Notes under the pieces: model-generated
Database searches by the model: none
The model's input: only the letters and a program-made list of their open reading frames with translations
What the model was told of the DNA's origin: nothing
Shown: in pieces, positions 8,046 to 15,734 of the stretch
Position numbering within the stretch: the first letter of the stretch is position 1
Layout: each line of letters starts with the position of its first letter
Translations under genes and position numbers: made by a program
Source: Devosia yakushimensis
Lineage (GTDB): Bacteria > Pseudomonadota > Alphaproteobacteria > Rhizobiales > Devosiaceae
Assembly: GCF_030159855.1 (NCBI RefSeq)
Contig: NZ_BSNG01000001.1
Location: 744,001 to 808,000 of the forward strand
DNA: 64,000 nt
Reading direction: 5' to 3'

Positions 8046-8071
8046 GAAGCTTTCCTCCGCTTTGCCTGGCG

Positions 8072-8089
8072 CTGTCATCGCAGCGTCAA
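8072..8089 (+). promoter_or_regulatory. Candidate Pho box upstream of the second importer
   Basis: CTGTCAT (8072-8078) is a perfect PhoB half-site. After a 4-bp spacer it is followed by GCGTCAA (8083-8089), which keeps the GTCA core. The spacing is the canonical 11 bp. It lies in the 113-bp gap between the second phnE and the next binding-protein gene, about 70 bp upstream of that start. Confidence 0.6.
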
Positions 8090-8158
8090 ACGCACACATT
8101 AGTCCACCCAGCGAGCTGCCGGCGCCTCCCCGCCGCAGCGTCCAATTTGGAGATGCAG

Positions 8159-9133
8159 ATGCGCACCCTGATCGCCGCCGGCCTGTTGCTGGCGACCGCA
8201 ATTTCGCCCGTCGTCGCGCAAGAAGGCAAGCTGGTGCTCTATACCAGCCAGCCCAATACTGATGCGCAGGCCACGGCCGATGCCTTCATGGCCAAGTATC
8301 CGGGCATTGCCGTGGAATGGGTGCGCGATGGCACGCCCAAGATCATGGCTAAGTTCCGCGCCGAGCTGGAAGCGGGTGCGCCCCAGGCCGACGTGCTGCT
8401 CATCGCCGATGCGGTGACCATGGAAGGGCTCAAGGCTGAAGGCCTGCTGCTGAATTTCCCCGAGGCCAAGGCCGAGGGCATCGATCCCAGCCTGATCGAT
8501 GAGGATGGCGCCTATTTCGCCACCAAGCTGATCACCACGGGTATCGTCTACAATAGCGCCGCCACTGCCATTCCCGCCGGCTGGGCCGATCTGGTCAAGC
8601 CGGAATACAAGGACCAGCTGGCCATGCCCAGCCCGCTGACTTCGGGCGCAGCGCTGATCCATGCCGTGACGCTGACCGGTAATCTGGCCGAAGGCTGGGA
8701 CTATTATTCGGCACTGGCCGCCAACGGGGCGCAGGCCTCGGGCGGCAATGGCGACGTGCTGACGGCCGTTTCGGGCGGCGAGAAGCTCTATGGCATGATC
8801 GTGGATTATCTGCCCATTCGCGAAGCGGCCAAGGGCGCTCCGGTCAAGTTCGTGTTCCCCAGTGAAGGCGTTTCGGCCGTCACCGAGCCGGTGGCGATCC
8901 TGGCCTCGGCCCAGAATACCGACAATGCCAAGCTGTTCGTCGATTTCCTGCTGTCGCAGGAAGGCCAGCAGCTGGCCTCCGATATGGGCTATGTGCCTGC
9001 TCGGGCCGATATCGCGCTGCCGGCCGGTTATCCGGCTCGCGCCGATATCAAGGTGCTCGGCTATGACGCCGCGGCGGCCCTGGCCAATGAAACGGCCAAC
9101 AAGGAACAGTTCAGCGAGATCTTCGGACAGTAA
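8159..9133 (+). CDS. ABC transporter substrate-binding protein, FbpA/AepX-like
   Basis: A 324-residue secreted binding protein (signal peptide MRTLIAAGLLLATAISPVVAQ) of the Fe(III)/2-aminoethylphosphonate/spermidine-type family. Landmarks are 'LVLYTSQPNTDAQATADAF', 'KYPGIAVEW' and 'VTEPVAILASAQNTDNAKLF'. I prefer the ATG at 8159 because GGAG lies 6 bp upstream; 8153 is also possible. The adjacent Tyr pair often used for iron in FbpA proteins is not seen. The gene follows phnCDEE, has a Pho-box-like site, and is followed by a fused double permease and a convergent ATPase. This is the composition of AepXVW 2-aminoethylphosphonate importers. Family membership is firm; the 2-AEP ligand is an inference from context. 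Confidence 0.8.
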   Translation: MRTLIAAGLLLATAISPVVAQEGKLVLYTSQPNTDAQATADAFMAKYPGIAVEWVRDGTPKIMAKFRAELEAGAPQADVLLIADAVTMEGLKAEGLLLNFPEAKAEGIDPSLIDEDGAYFATKLITTGIVYNSAATAIPAGWADLVKPEYKDQLAMPSPLTSGAALIHAVTLTGNLAEGWDYYSALAANGAQASGGNGDVLTAVSGGEKLYGMIVDYLPIREAAKGAPVKFVFPSEGVSAVTEPVAILASAQNTDNAKLFVDFLLSQEGQQLASDMGYVPARADIALPAGYPARADIKVLGYDAAAALANETANKEQFSEIFGQ

Positions 9134-9139
9134 TTTCGC

Positions 9140-10891
9140 TTGAGCGTTTCCCTTCTTCCAACAATGAAGCGTCCGGACGGGGTGGTTCCTCCCTTGCTGT
9201 CTCCGGACGGACGCCTCATCAGGACGGCGCGGCACTTGTTGCCCGCCGTCCTTGTCTTGTTTGCAGTGGGCGTGCTGGCGGTGCTGCCGCTCGGGCGCCT
9301 GGTCACCGCCGCGCTGGTGCATGACGGGGTGTTCGATGCCACGCTGCTGATACAAAGGCTGGCGCGCGGCGCGACGCAGAGGGCCATCCTCAATACGCTC
9401 GATACTTCGTTTTTCGGCGCGCTGCTGGCGCTGGCGATCGGCGCGCCCTTTGCGTTCCTCATTGCCCTGACCGATATGCCATGGCGCAGGATGCAGGGCT
9501 TTCTGCTGCTGCTGCCGCTGATGATTGCGCCGCAGGTGACGGCGCTGGCCTGGATGCATCTGCTTGGGCCCTCCAGCGCCCTGTTGGGGGCGCTTGGCAT
9601 GGCGCCGCCGCCGGGCACGGCCAATCCGCTGCTGGGGCGGGGCGGGATCATCGCGCTGTTCGGCGTGCAGCATGCCCCGATCGTCTTTATTACCCTGCGC
9701 GCGGGGCTGGCGCTGGTGCCGCGCGATTATGTGGAGGCGGCGCGATCTGCCGGTTCCGGGCCGCTGGCGGTGGTCTGGCGCATCATATTGCCGCTGCTGC
9801 GGCCCTATCTCATTGCGGCCGTGGCGCTGGCCTTCGTGTCGGGCGTGGGCAATTTCGGCATTCCGGCGCTGCTGGGCATGCCGCAGAACTACCTGACGCT
9901 GGCGACGCTGATCTACCAGCAACTGGCCAGCAATGGCCCGGCGGTGCTGCCGCAGGTGGCGGTGCTGTCGCTGCTGATCGGCGTCATCGCGCTTGTTGGG
10001 GTGGGCGTGCAGGTGGCGGCGCTGCGGGGCGGGGGCTTTGCCATGGGGCGGGGCATGCCGGTGCGCTTCGGCCTGGGGCGGTGGCGTTGGCCGCTGGCCA
10101 TGGGTGGGCTGGCTGTCATCGGCTTCATGCTGTTTTTGCCGCTGGTCGCGCTTGTCGCGACCTCGCTGGTGCCTGCCTATGGCGTGCCGCTCAGCCTTTC
10201 GACGCTGACCGGCGACAATTATGTGGAAGTGCTGGTGCGGCAGGCGTCCACGGCGCGGGCCTTTTTCAATTCCGGCTATCTGTCGCTGCTTGCCGCGGCG
10301 CTGCTGGCAGTGCTCGCCGTGCCGATGGCGCTGGGGCTGGCGCGGCTTCGGCCGGGCCTGCGACAGGTGACGAATGGGGCGCTCGAATTGCCCTATGCGC
10401 TACCGGGCATCGTGCTGGCCATTGCCTGTATTCTGCTGTTCCTGCGGCCATTGCCGCTGCTGGGCAGCCTTTATGCGACGCCGTGGATTATTCTGGTGGC
10501 CTATCTGATGCGCTTTGCGGCGCTGGCCTTGAAGCCGGTCGATGTGGCGCTGGCGCAGATTCCACCCAATTTGCTTGAGGCGGCTGCCGCTTCGGGGGCG
10601 GGACCATTGCGGCGGCTGGTGACTATCGCGGCGCCGCTGGTGGCGCCGGCATCGGCAGCCGGGGCACTGCTGGTGTTCATGAGCGCGTTCAATGAATTGA
10701 CCGTGTCGGCGCTGCTGTGGTCCAGCCGCAATGAGACGCTGGGGGTTATTCTCTTCAGTCTGGAAGAAGCGGGGCTCTCGACGCAGGCGGCTGCGATTGC
10801 GGTGGTGACCGTGGGTGTCGTCGTGGTGCTGCTGCTGGTTCTGGACCGGCTGGGGCGGCGGTTGCCGGCTGGAACCTTGCCCTGGCGCTGA
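9140..10891 (+). CDS. ABC transporter permease, fused double-domain (FbpB/AepW-like)
   Basis: A 583-residue inner-membrane protein with about twelve hydrophobic helices in two repeated permease halves (about residues 30-290 and 305-575). Each half has its own EAA-type loop: 'DYVEAARSAGSGPLAVVWRI' near 197-216 and 'NLLEAAAASGAGPLRRLVTI' near 477-496. One polypeptide therefore replaces the usual permease dimer, as in FbpB, ThiP and AepW. The TTG at 9140 starts 6 bp after the binding-protein stop; an ATG at 9164 is the alternative. Its stop codon directly abuts the stop of the convergent ATPase gene with no spacer. The substrate is the same as for the upstream binding protein, probably 2-aminoethylphosphonate. 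Confidence 0.88.
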   Translation: MSVSLLPTMKRPDGVVPPLLSPDGRLIRTARHLLPAVLVLFAVGVLAVLPLGRLVTAALVHDGVFDATLLIQRLARGATQRAILNTLDTSFFGALLALAIGAPFAFLIALTDMPWRRMQGFLLLLPLMIAPQVTALAWMHLLGPSSALLGALGMAPPPGTANPLLGRGGIIALFGVQHAPIVFITLRAGLALVPRDYVEAARSAGSGPLAVVWRIILPLLRPYLIAAVALAFVSGVGNFGIPALLGMPQNYLTLATLIYQQLASNGPAVLPQVAVLSLLIGVIALVGVGVQVAALRGGGFAMGRGMPVRFGLGRWRWPLAMGGLAVIGFMLFLPLVALVATSLVPAYGVPLSLSTLTGDNYVEVLVRQASTARAFFNSGYLSLLAAALLAVLAVPMALGLARLRPGLRQVTNGALELPYALPGIVLAIACILLFLRPLPLLGSLYATPWIILVAYLMRFAALALKPVDVALAQIPPNLLEAAAASGAGPLRRLVTIAAPLVAPASAAGALLVFMSAFNELTVSALLWSSRNETLGVILFSLEEAGLSTQAAAIAVVTVGVVVVLLLVLDRLGRRLPAGTLPWR

Positions 10892-11908
10892 TCAGCCGGG
10901 GATGATCCAGGCGTCGTTGATGGTCAGGTGTATGGCGGCGCCGATGTCCAGCCGGTTGGGGGTATCGAGCATCAGCGTTTCGCCCGATGCCAGGGTGAGG
11001 ACGGTTTCGTAGCTGGCGCCGGTATAGCGGCAGCGGGCCACCTGGCCGGCAATGCCGGTGTCGCCCAGGCGTACGGCTTCGGGGCGGACCAGTACCTGTA
11101 CCGGGCCCTTGCCGGTGCCGCGGGCATTGATCGGGCGCCCGGCCAGCAATGTGCCGTCGGTAGCCGCTTGGGCCGCAAGGATACTGCCGCGGCCGATGAA
11201 GCCGGCGACGGTGGCATTGGCGGGCTCGGCATAGAGCTGCTGTGGCGTGCCGGTCTGTTGCACCTGGCCGTGGTCGAGCATGACGATGCGGTCGGCCAGG
11301 GCCAGGGCCTCGGACTGGTCGTGGGTGACGAAGACGATGGTTGCGCCGGTGCGCCGGTGGATATCGGCGAAAATGTCGAGCATGGCGGCGCGCAGATGCA
11401 CGTCCAGATTGGCCAGGGGTTCGTCGAGCAGGATGATGTCGGTGCCGGTGACGAGGCAGCGGGCCAGCGCCACGCGTTGCCGCTGGCCGCCCGACAGCGC
11501 ATCGACGCTGCGCTGTTCGAAGCCGGCGAGGGAGACCATGTCCAGTGCCCGGGCGACGCGCTGCTCGATTTCGGCGCGCCCGATGCCGCGCGCCCGCAGC
11601 GGATAGGCCACATTGGCGGCGACATCCATATGCGGCCAAAGGGCATAGGATTGAAAGACGATGCCGAGGTCACGCTTTTCCGGCGCCACGCTGAGCGTGG
11701 GGCCCGCCATGAGACGGGTATCGAACTGGATCGTGCCGGATGTGGGCTGCTCGAAGCCGGCAATCAGGCGCAGCAGGGTGGTCTTGCCGCAGCCGGAGGG
11801 GCCGAGCAGGGCGGTGAACGAGCCCTTGGGCAGGGTGACGCTGACGTCGCGCACGGCAAAATTGCTGCCGAACTGCTTGGAGACGGCATCCAGGGTAATG
11901 ATGGTCAT
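10892..11908 (-). CDS. ABC transporter ATPase (PotA/FbpC/AepV-like) with TOBE domain
   Basis: A 338-residue importer ATPase. Walker A 'GPSGCGKTTLLRLIAGFEQP' is near residues 36-55, the signature 'LSGGQRQRVALARCL' near 139-153, and Walker B 'IILLDEPLANLDVHLR' near 158-173. The C-terminal 110 residues have the TOBE-type regulatory fold. It is convergent with the binding protein and permease genes at 8159-10891, which lack their own ATPase, so it almost certainly powers them. It has a Pho-box-like site just upstream of its start, which is evidence that it is co-regulated although transcribed from the opposite strand. The family is certain; the substrate is by association. Confidence 0.9.
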   Translation of the reverse strand: MTIITLDAVSKQFGSNFAVRDVSVTLPKGSFTALLGPSGCGKTTLLRLIAGFEQPTSGTIQFDTRLMAGPTLSVAPEKRDLGIVFQSYALWPHMDVAANVAYPLRARGIGRAEIEQRVARALDMVSLAGFEQRSVDALSGGQRQRVALARCLVTGTDIILLDEPLANLDVHLRAAMLDIFADIHRRTGATIVFVTHDQSEALALADRIVMLDHGQVQQTGTPQQLYAEPANATVAGFIGRGSILAAQAATDGTLLAGRPINARGTGKGPVQVLVRPEAVRLGDTGIAGQVARCRYTGASYETVLTLASGETLMLDTPNRLDIGAAIHLTINDAWIIPG

Positions 11909-11930
11909 CGCGCCCCGTTAGCGGTGGCAG

Positions 11931-11948
11931 ATGACATTGCGACGACAG
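11931..11948 (-). promoter_or_regulatory. Candidate Pho box upstream of the convergent ATPase gene
   Basis: Read on the minus strand, CTGTCGT-CGCA-ATGTCAT matches the PhoB consensus CTGTCAT-N4-CTGTCAT at 12 of 14 half-site positions with the exact 4-bp spacer. It is the best of the three Pho-like sites in the window and ends 22 bp before the ATPase start at 11908. Confidence 0.68.
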
Positions 11949-11957
11949 TCGTGCCGG

Positions 11958-12857
11958 TTAGGCTCCGACGCGATAGCGCAGGGCGTCGATCACGATGCGG
12001 AAGGCGGGCGAGTTCTGGTGGCGGCTGGGATAGTAGAGGTGAAAGCCGGTGAAGGTCTGGCTCCAGTCGGGGAGCAGCTCGATCAGTTCGCCGGTGTCGA
12101 GATGGGGCTGCACCATGTCGAGCGGGGCGAAGCCAATGCCGAACCCGGCCAGCGCGGCGCGAACGATGGGCGGGGTGCTGTTGAAGGTCAGCTGGCCATC
12201 GACGCGAACGCGCAGGAACTGGCCATTCTTCTCGAATTCCCAGGCATAGAGCCCGCCATGGGTGGATAGCCGCAGATTGATGCAGCGATGGGCCGTCAGG
12301 TTCTGGGGAATTGTCGGGCGATCCCGCCCGGCCAGATAGGCGGGAGCGGCGATGGCGACGAGCTTGAGATCGGGCGCGATGCGCACGGCGATCATGTCTT
12401 TCTCGACATCTTCGCCCAGCCGCACGCCGGCATCGAATTGGTGGGCGGCGATATCGGTGAAGCCCTGGTCGATGATGATCTCGACCTTGATATCTGGATA
12501 GAGGGGCAGGACGCGGGCGAGCTTGGGCCAGAGGACGGTATTGGTGGCATGCTCGGTTGCGGTGATGCGGATGGTGCCCGAGGGTTTTTCGCTGAGATCG
12601 CGGAGCGCGGCGAGACCCGCCTCGATTTCCTCGAAGCGCGGGGCCACGGTCACCAGCAGGCGTTCGCCCGCTTCGGTGGGGGAAACGCTGCGGGTGGTGC
12701 GCGTCAACAGCCGGAGACCCAGGCGGGCCTCCAGCTTGCGAATGGTGTGGCTCAGCGCGGACTGAGACACACCCATGCGTGCGGCGGCGCGGGTGAAGCT
12801 GCGCTCATTGGCGACCGCGACAAAGGCGACCAGATCGCTGATGTCCTCGCGAGGCAT
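11958..12857 (-). CDS. LysR-family transcriptional regulator (CrgA/DmlR-like branch)
   Basis: A 299-residue LysR regulator. Residues 6-65 form the DNA-binding domain ('FVAVANERSFTRAAARMGVS' then 'QSALSHTIRKLEARLGLRLL'). The effector domain carries the branch-typical 'FDAGVRLGEDVEKDMIAVRI' (about residues 161-180), seen in CrgA-like regulators. It lies 38 bp downstream of metE on the same strand and 50 bp upstream of the Pho-boxed ATPase gene. Its sequence is unlike MetR, so adjacency to metE alone does not make it the methionine regulator. The target is unknown. Confidence 0.87.
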   Translation of the reverse strand: MPREDISDLVAFVAVANERSFTRAAARMGVSQSALSHTIRKLEARLGLRLLTRTTRSVSPTEAGERLLVTVAPRFEEIEAGLAALRDLSEKPSGTIRITATEHATNTVLWPKLARVLPLYPDIKVEIIIDQGFTDIAAHQFDAGVRLGEDVEKDMIAVRIAPDLKLVAIAAPAYLAGRDRPTIPQNLTAHRCINLRLSTHGGLYAWEFEKNGQFLRVRVDGQLTFNSTPPIVRAALAGFGIGFAPLDMVQPHLDTGELIELLPDWSQTFTGFHLYYPSRHQNSPAFRIVIDALRYRVGA

Positions 12858-12895
12858 TCATGAGCTCCATTCATAAAGGCCTAGAGAGTTAGCAG

Positions 12896-15172
12896 CTATT
12901 GCAGGTTCTGCCCACTCTTCTCCCCGCGCAGCGATCTGGCCGTGGCAACCAGGTTGGTGAGGGCGCTTTCCACCTCCGGCCAGCCCCTTGTCTTGAGGCC
13001 GCAATCGGGATTGACCCAAAGCTGATCGGCGGCAATGCCCTCGGCGGCCTTGCGCAGGAGCAGTTCCATCTCGTCCTGTCCCGGTACGCGCGGGGAATGG
13101 ATGTCCCAGACGCCCGGACCGATTTCATTGGGGTAGCGGAAGTCGAGGAAGGCGCGGAGCAGTTCCATGTCCGAGCGGGAGGTTTCGATGGAGATGACAT
13201 CGGCATCCATTTCGGCAATGGCGGGCATGATGTCGTTGAACTCGGCATAGCACATATGGGTGTGGATCTGGGTCTGGTCGGCGACGCCGGAGGCGGTGAT
13301 GCGGAAGCAATCGACCGCCCAGCGGAGATAGGCTTCCCAATCGCGCCGACGCAGGGGCAGGCCCTCTCGCAGGGCCGGCTCGTCGATCTGGATCATGCCG
13401 ATGCCTGCCGCTTCCAGATCGAGCACTTCGTCGCGGATGGCGAGTGCGATCTGGCGGCAGGTCTCCGCGCGAGGCTGGTCGACGCGGACAAAACTCCATT
13501 GCAGGATGGTCACCGGGCCGGTGAGCATGCCCTTCATGGGGCGGTCGGTGAGCGAGGCGGCATAGGCCGACCAACGCACGGTCATCGGGGCAGGGCGGGA
13601 CACATCGCCATAGATCACCGGCGGTTTGACGAAGCGCGAGCCATAGGACTGGACCCAGCCATTTCTGGTGAAGGCGAAGCCATCGAGCTGCTCGCCGAAA
13701 TACTCGACCATATCATTTCGCTCGAACTCGCCATGGACCAGCACATCGAGGCCGATGCGTTCCTGGATGCGGATGGCCTTTTCGGTTTCGGCTTCGAGGA
13801 AGGTCTCGTAATCGGCCTCGGCAATGCGGGCTTTTTTGAAGGCGGCACGCTGCTCGCGGATGGCGGCGGTTTGCGGGAAGGAGCCGATCGTGGTGGTGGG
13901 GAAGGCCGGCAGGTTGAAACGCTGGCGCTGGGCCGTTCGCCTGGTGGGGAAGGCGTTGCCGCGGTTCAGGTCAATAGAGGTTCGGGTACGGGCCTTGACC
14001 TCGGGCTGATGGATGCGGGGCGATTGACGATGCGAGCGGATGGCGGCGGCGCTTGCGTCGAAGGCATCGCGGGCTGCGCCGCGGCCTCGCTGGATGCCCA
14101 ATGTCAGCGCTGCAATTTCGGACAGCTTCTGGCGGGCGAAGGCCAGCCAGGAGCGCAATTCGTCGTCCAGCTCGGTTTCGCCATCGAGATCGACCGGGCT
14201 GTGCAGCAGCGAGCAGGAGGGGGCGATGACGAGGCGGTCGGGGCCGACGCTGTCCCAGGCCCTGGTGGCCAGGGCCAATTGGCGGTCGAGATCGGCCCGC
14301 CAGATATTGCGGCCATCGATGAGGCCGATGGAGAGCACTTTGTCGGCCGGGAGGACCTTCAGCAGCGGAACGAGCTGTTCGGGTGCCCGGACGAGGTCGA
14401 CATGGAGGCCAGCGACCGGCAAGTCGACGGCCAGCGCGGTATTGTCGAGCAGGGCGCCGAAATAGGTGGTCAGCATGATGCTGGGTGCCGATGCGTGGAG
14501 CGCGTGATAGGCCTGCCGCAGGGCGGCACGCTGGGCCTCGGTGAGGTCGAGCGCCAGGATCGGCTCATCGATCTGGACCCAGCCGGCCCCTTCCGCCTTG
14601 AGGGCGGCGAGGAGTTCGGCATAGACCGGCAGGACCGCATCGAGCAGGGTCAAGGGATCGAACCCGTCCTGCTTGGCCTTGCCGAGGCTCAGCCAGGTTA
14701 CGGGGCCCACCAGAACCGGCCGCGTGTCGATGCCGAGCGCCTTGGCCTCGCGATATTCGTCCAGAACCTTGCTGGTCGAGAGGCGGAAATTCTGGCCCTC
14801 ATGCAGTTCGGGGACGATGTAGTGGTAATTGGTGTCGAACCACTTGGTCATCTCCATGGCCGGGGCATCGGCCGTGCCGCGTGCCATGGCAAAATAGCGA
14901 GCCAATGGGTCTTCGATCCCGGCAAAGCGCGGGGGAATTGCCCCGAGCATGGCGGTGGTATCAAGCACGTGATCGTAGAAGGAGAAGTCGTTGGAGGGGA
15001 TGATGTCGATCCCGGCCTGCTGCTGGAGCTGCCAGTGGCGGGCGCGGAGTTCTGTGCCGGTGGCGAGGAGCGCGGCGGCCGTTGTCTCGCCTTTCCAATA
15101 GGCTTCGAGCGCCTTTTTGAGTTCGCGGTGGGCGCCGATGCGGGGGAAGCCGAGATTGGCTGATTTGGTCAT
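12896..15172 (-). CDS. metE: Cobalamin-independent methionine synthase
   Basis: A 758-residue cytoplasmic enzyme that transfers the methyl group of 5-methyltetrahydropteroyltri-L-glutamate to homocysteine, the last step of methionine synthesis, without B12. The N-terminal half begins 'LGFPRIGAHRELKKALE', as in MetE. The C-terminal catalytic half contains 'IHTHMCYAEFNDI' (zinc ligands His and Cys) and 'NPDCGLKTRGW' (zinc ligand Cys724). Length matches E. coli MetE (about 753). The ATG at 15172 is chosen because homology starts there; an ATG-type codon at 15202 adds 10 unrelated residues. Expression is probably shut off by B12 through the riboswitch at 15376-15540, which implies a B12-dependent MetH elsewhere in the genome. 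Confidence 0.96.
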   Translation of the reverse strand: MTKSANLGFPRIGAHRELKKALEAYWKGETTAAALLATGTELRARHWQLQQQAGIDIIPSNDFSFYDHVLDTTAMLGAIPPRFAGIEDPLARYFAMARGTADAPAMEMTKWFDTNYHYIVPELHEGQNFRLSTSKVLDEYREAKALGIDTRPVLVGPVTWLSLGKAKQDGFDPLTLLDAVLPVYAELLAALKAEGAGWVQIDEPILALDLTEAQRAALRQAYHALHASAPSIMLTTYFGALLDNTALAVDLPVAGLHVDLVRAPEQLVPLLKVLPADKVLSIGLIDGRNIWRADLDRQLALATRAWDSVGPDRLVIAPSCSLLHSPVDLDGETELDDELRSWLAFARQKLSEIAALTLGIQRGRGAARDAFDASAAAIRSHRQSPRIHQPEVKARTRTSIDLNRGNAFPTRRTAQRQRFNLPAFPTTTIGSFPQTAAIREQRAAFKKARIAEADYETFLEAETEKAIRIQERIGLDVLVHGEFERNDMVEYFGEQLDGFAFTRNGWVQSYGSRFVKPPVIYGDVSRPAPMTVRWSAYAASLTDRPMKGMLTGPVTILQWSFVRVDQPRAETCRQIALAIRDEVLDLEAAGIGMIQIDEPALREGLPLRRRDWEAYLRWAVDCFRITASGVADQTQIHTHMCYAEFNDIMPAIAEMDADVISIETSRSDMELLRAFLDFRYPNEIGPGVWDIHSPRVPGQDEMELLLRKAAEGIAADQLWVNPDCGLKTRGWPEVESALTNLVATARSLRGEKSGQNLQ

Positions 15173-15339
15173 AATGATACCGATGCAAGCGTGATGGCCC
15201 ACCGGCCGCGTGTGGCGGCCATGGTCGGGCGGTTACGAAATCAGGGACGTAGCGTTGCGAGCGTCAGGAGCGACGCATTCGGAACCCTAACTGGCTTGCG
15301 GTGGTGGTCGTCTGGCTAGGCGTCATGGCAATTCCTCGA

Positions 15340-15356
15340 CCGGTCCGCCCGACCGG
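15340..15356 (-). other. Short hairpin between the riboswitch and metE
   Basis: CCGGTC / GACCGG with a 5-nt loop forms a 6-bp GC-rich stem between the B12 box and metE. It could belong to the riboswitch expression platform, but it has no T-tract. The remaining leader (15173-15339) shows no clear terminator, so regulation may act through Rho or through translation. Confidence 0.4.
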
Positions 15357-15375
15357 CATGTTGCGAGCATTCAAT

Positions 15376-15540
15376 CCCAAGGTAGGTCTCCTGGCTCGCG
15401 GGTCTTGCCGGATGTTCGCCTTCCCAGCCCTGGGCCAGTGGCATTCTGAACATCCGTCACCGCCTACAGTTGCGGGGGCAGCTCCGGACTTGGCGAGGCC
15501 GCACCGGATTCCCTGTTATCCCCTTGCGGAGACCATGGGC
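15376..15540 (-). ncRNA. Cobalamin (B12) riboswitch controlling metE
   Basis: On the minus strand the leader of metE carries the conserved cobalamin aptamer elements in order: GGGAATCCGGTGCGG (near 15512), the AAGTCCGG-GCTGCCCCCGCAACTGT core quoted here in two parts (AAGTCCGG, then GCCCCCGCAACTGT near 15466-15480), the GCCACTG segment, and the B12 box AGCCAGGAGACCTACC (15381-15396). Order, spacing and total length of about 165 nt fit the Rfam cobalamin family. Adenosyl- or methylcobalamin binding would repress the B12-independent enzyme. The 3' boundary and mechanism (termination or translation) are not resolved. Confidence 0.94.
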
Positions 15541-15546
15541 AGCATA

Positions 15547-15575
15547 AACATGCCGCCCTCTGCGCGTGCTGTCAA
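15547..15575 (-). promoter_or_regulatory. Predicted metE promoter
   Basis: On the minus strand a perfect -35 TTGACA (15570-15575) is followed, after a 17-bp spacer, by CATGTT (15547-15552), a weak -10. Transcription would start about 7 bp before the first conserved riboswitch element, which fits well. Read from sequence only. Confidence 0.55.
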
Positions 15576-15580
15576 CAAGG

Positions 15581-15600
15581 ATATAAAGAAATCTTTATAT
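15581..15600 (-). promoter_or_regulatory. Perfect AT-rich palindrome upstream of the metE promoter
   Basis: ATATAAAGAAATCTTTATAT is a perfect inverted repeat with 9-bp arms around a central AA. It abuts the predicted -35 element with only 5 bp between them. It resembles, from memory, the ATAAAGA...TCTTTAT sites attributed to SahR-like ArsR-family regulators of methionine metabolism in alphaproteobacteria. Which regulator binds here is an inference. Confidence 0.55.
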
Positions 15601-15605
15601 GATGG

Positions 15606-15734
15606 TCAGCCGCCTTGCAGCAGCGTGATGACGATAGCGGCCACGATGGCGGGCACGCAGACGATGGCCATGGTCATGAGCGCGCCACGATCCTGGGCGC
15701 GCTCGGCGGGAGAAGGGTGCGACTTCCTTGTCAT
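15606..15734 (-). CDS. Small single-helix membrane protein (42 aa)
   Basis: A 42-residue frame starting 'MTRKSHPSPAERAQDRGALM' with a hydrophobic stretch 'TMAMVCVPAIVAAIVITLLQ' (about residues 21-40) ending in Gly-Gly-stop. The ATG overlaps the stop codon of the upstream acetyltransferase gene as ATGA, the usual sign of translational coupling in this genome. The charged N-terminus followed by one membrane helix predicts an inner-membrane peptide. It resembles no family I recognise. It is easily missed because it is below usual length cut-offs. Confidence 0.6.
   Translation of the reverse strand: MTRKSHPSPAERAQDRGALMTMAIVCVPAIVAAIVITLLQGG

Noticed and set aside
8159..11908. Iron(III) import as the role of the FbpABC-like transporter
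   Set aside because: Flanking Pho-like sites, position after phnCDEE and lack of an obvious Tyr-pair iron site favour a phosphonate ligand. It stays an alternative.
11958..12857. LysR gene next to metE as MetR
   Set aside because: The effector domain belongs to the CrgA/DmlR-like branch. Regulation of metE is explained by the riboswitch and the palindrome.
12899..15163. A 754-codon plus-strand frame antisense to metE
   Set aside because: metE is certain on the minus strand, and the opposite frame has low-complexity composition without any motif.
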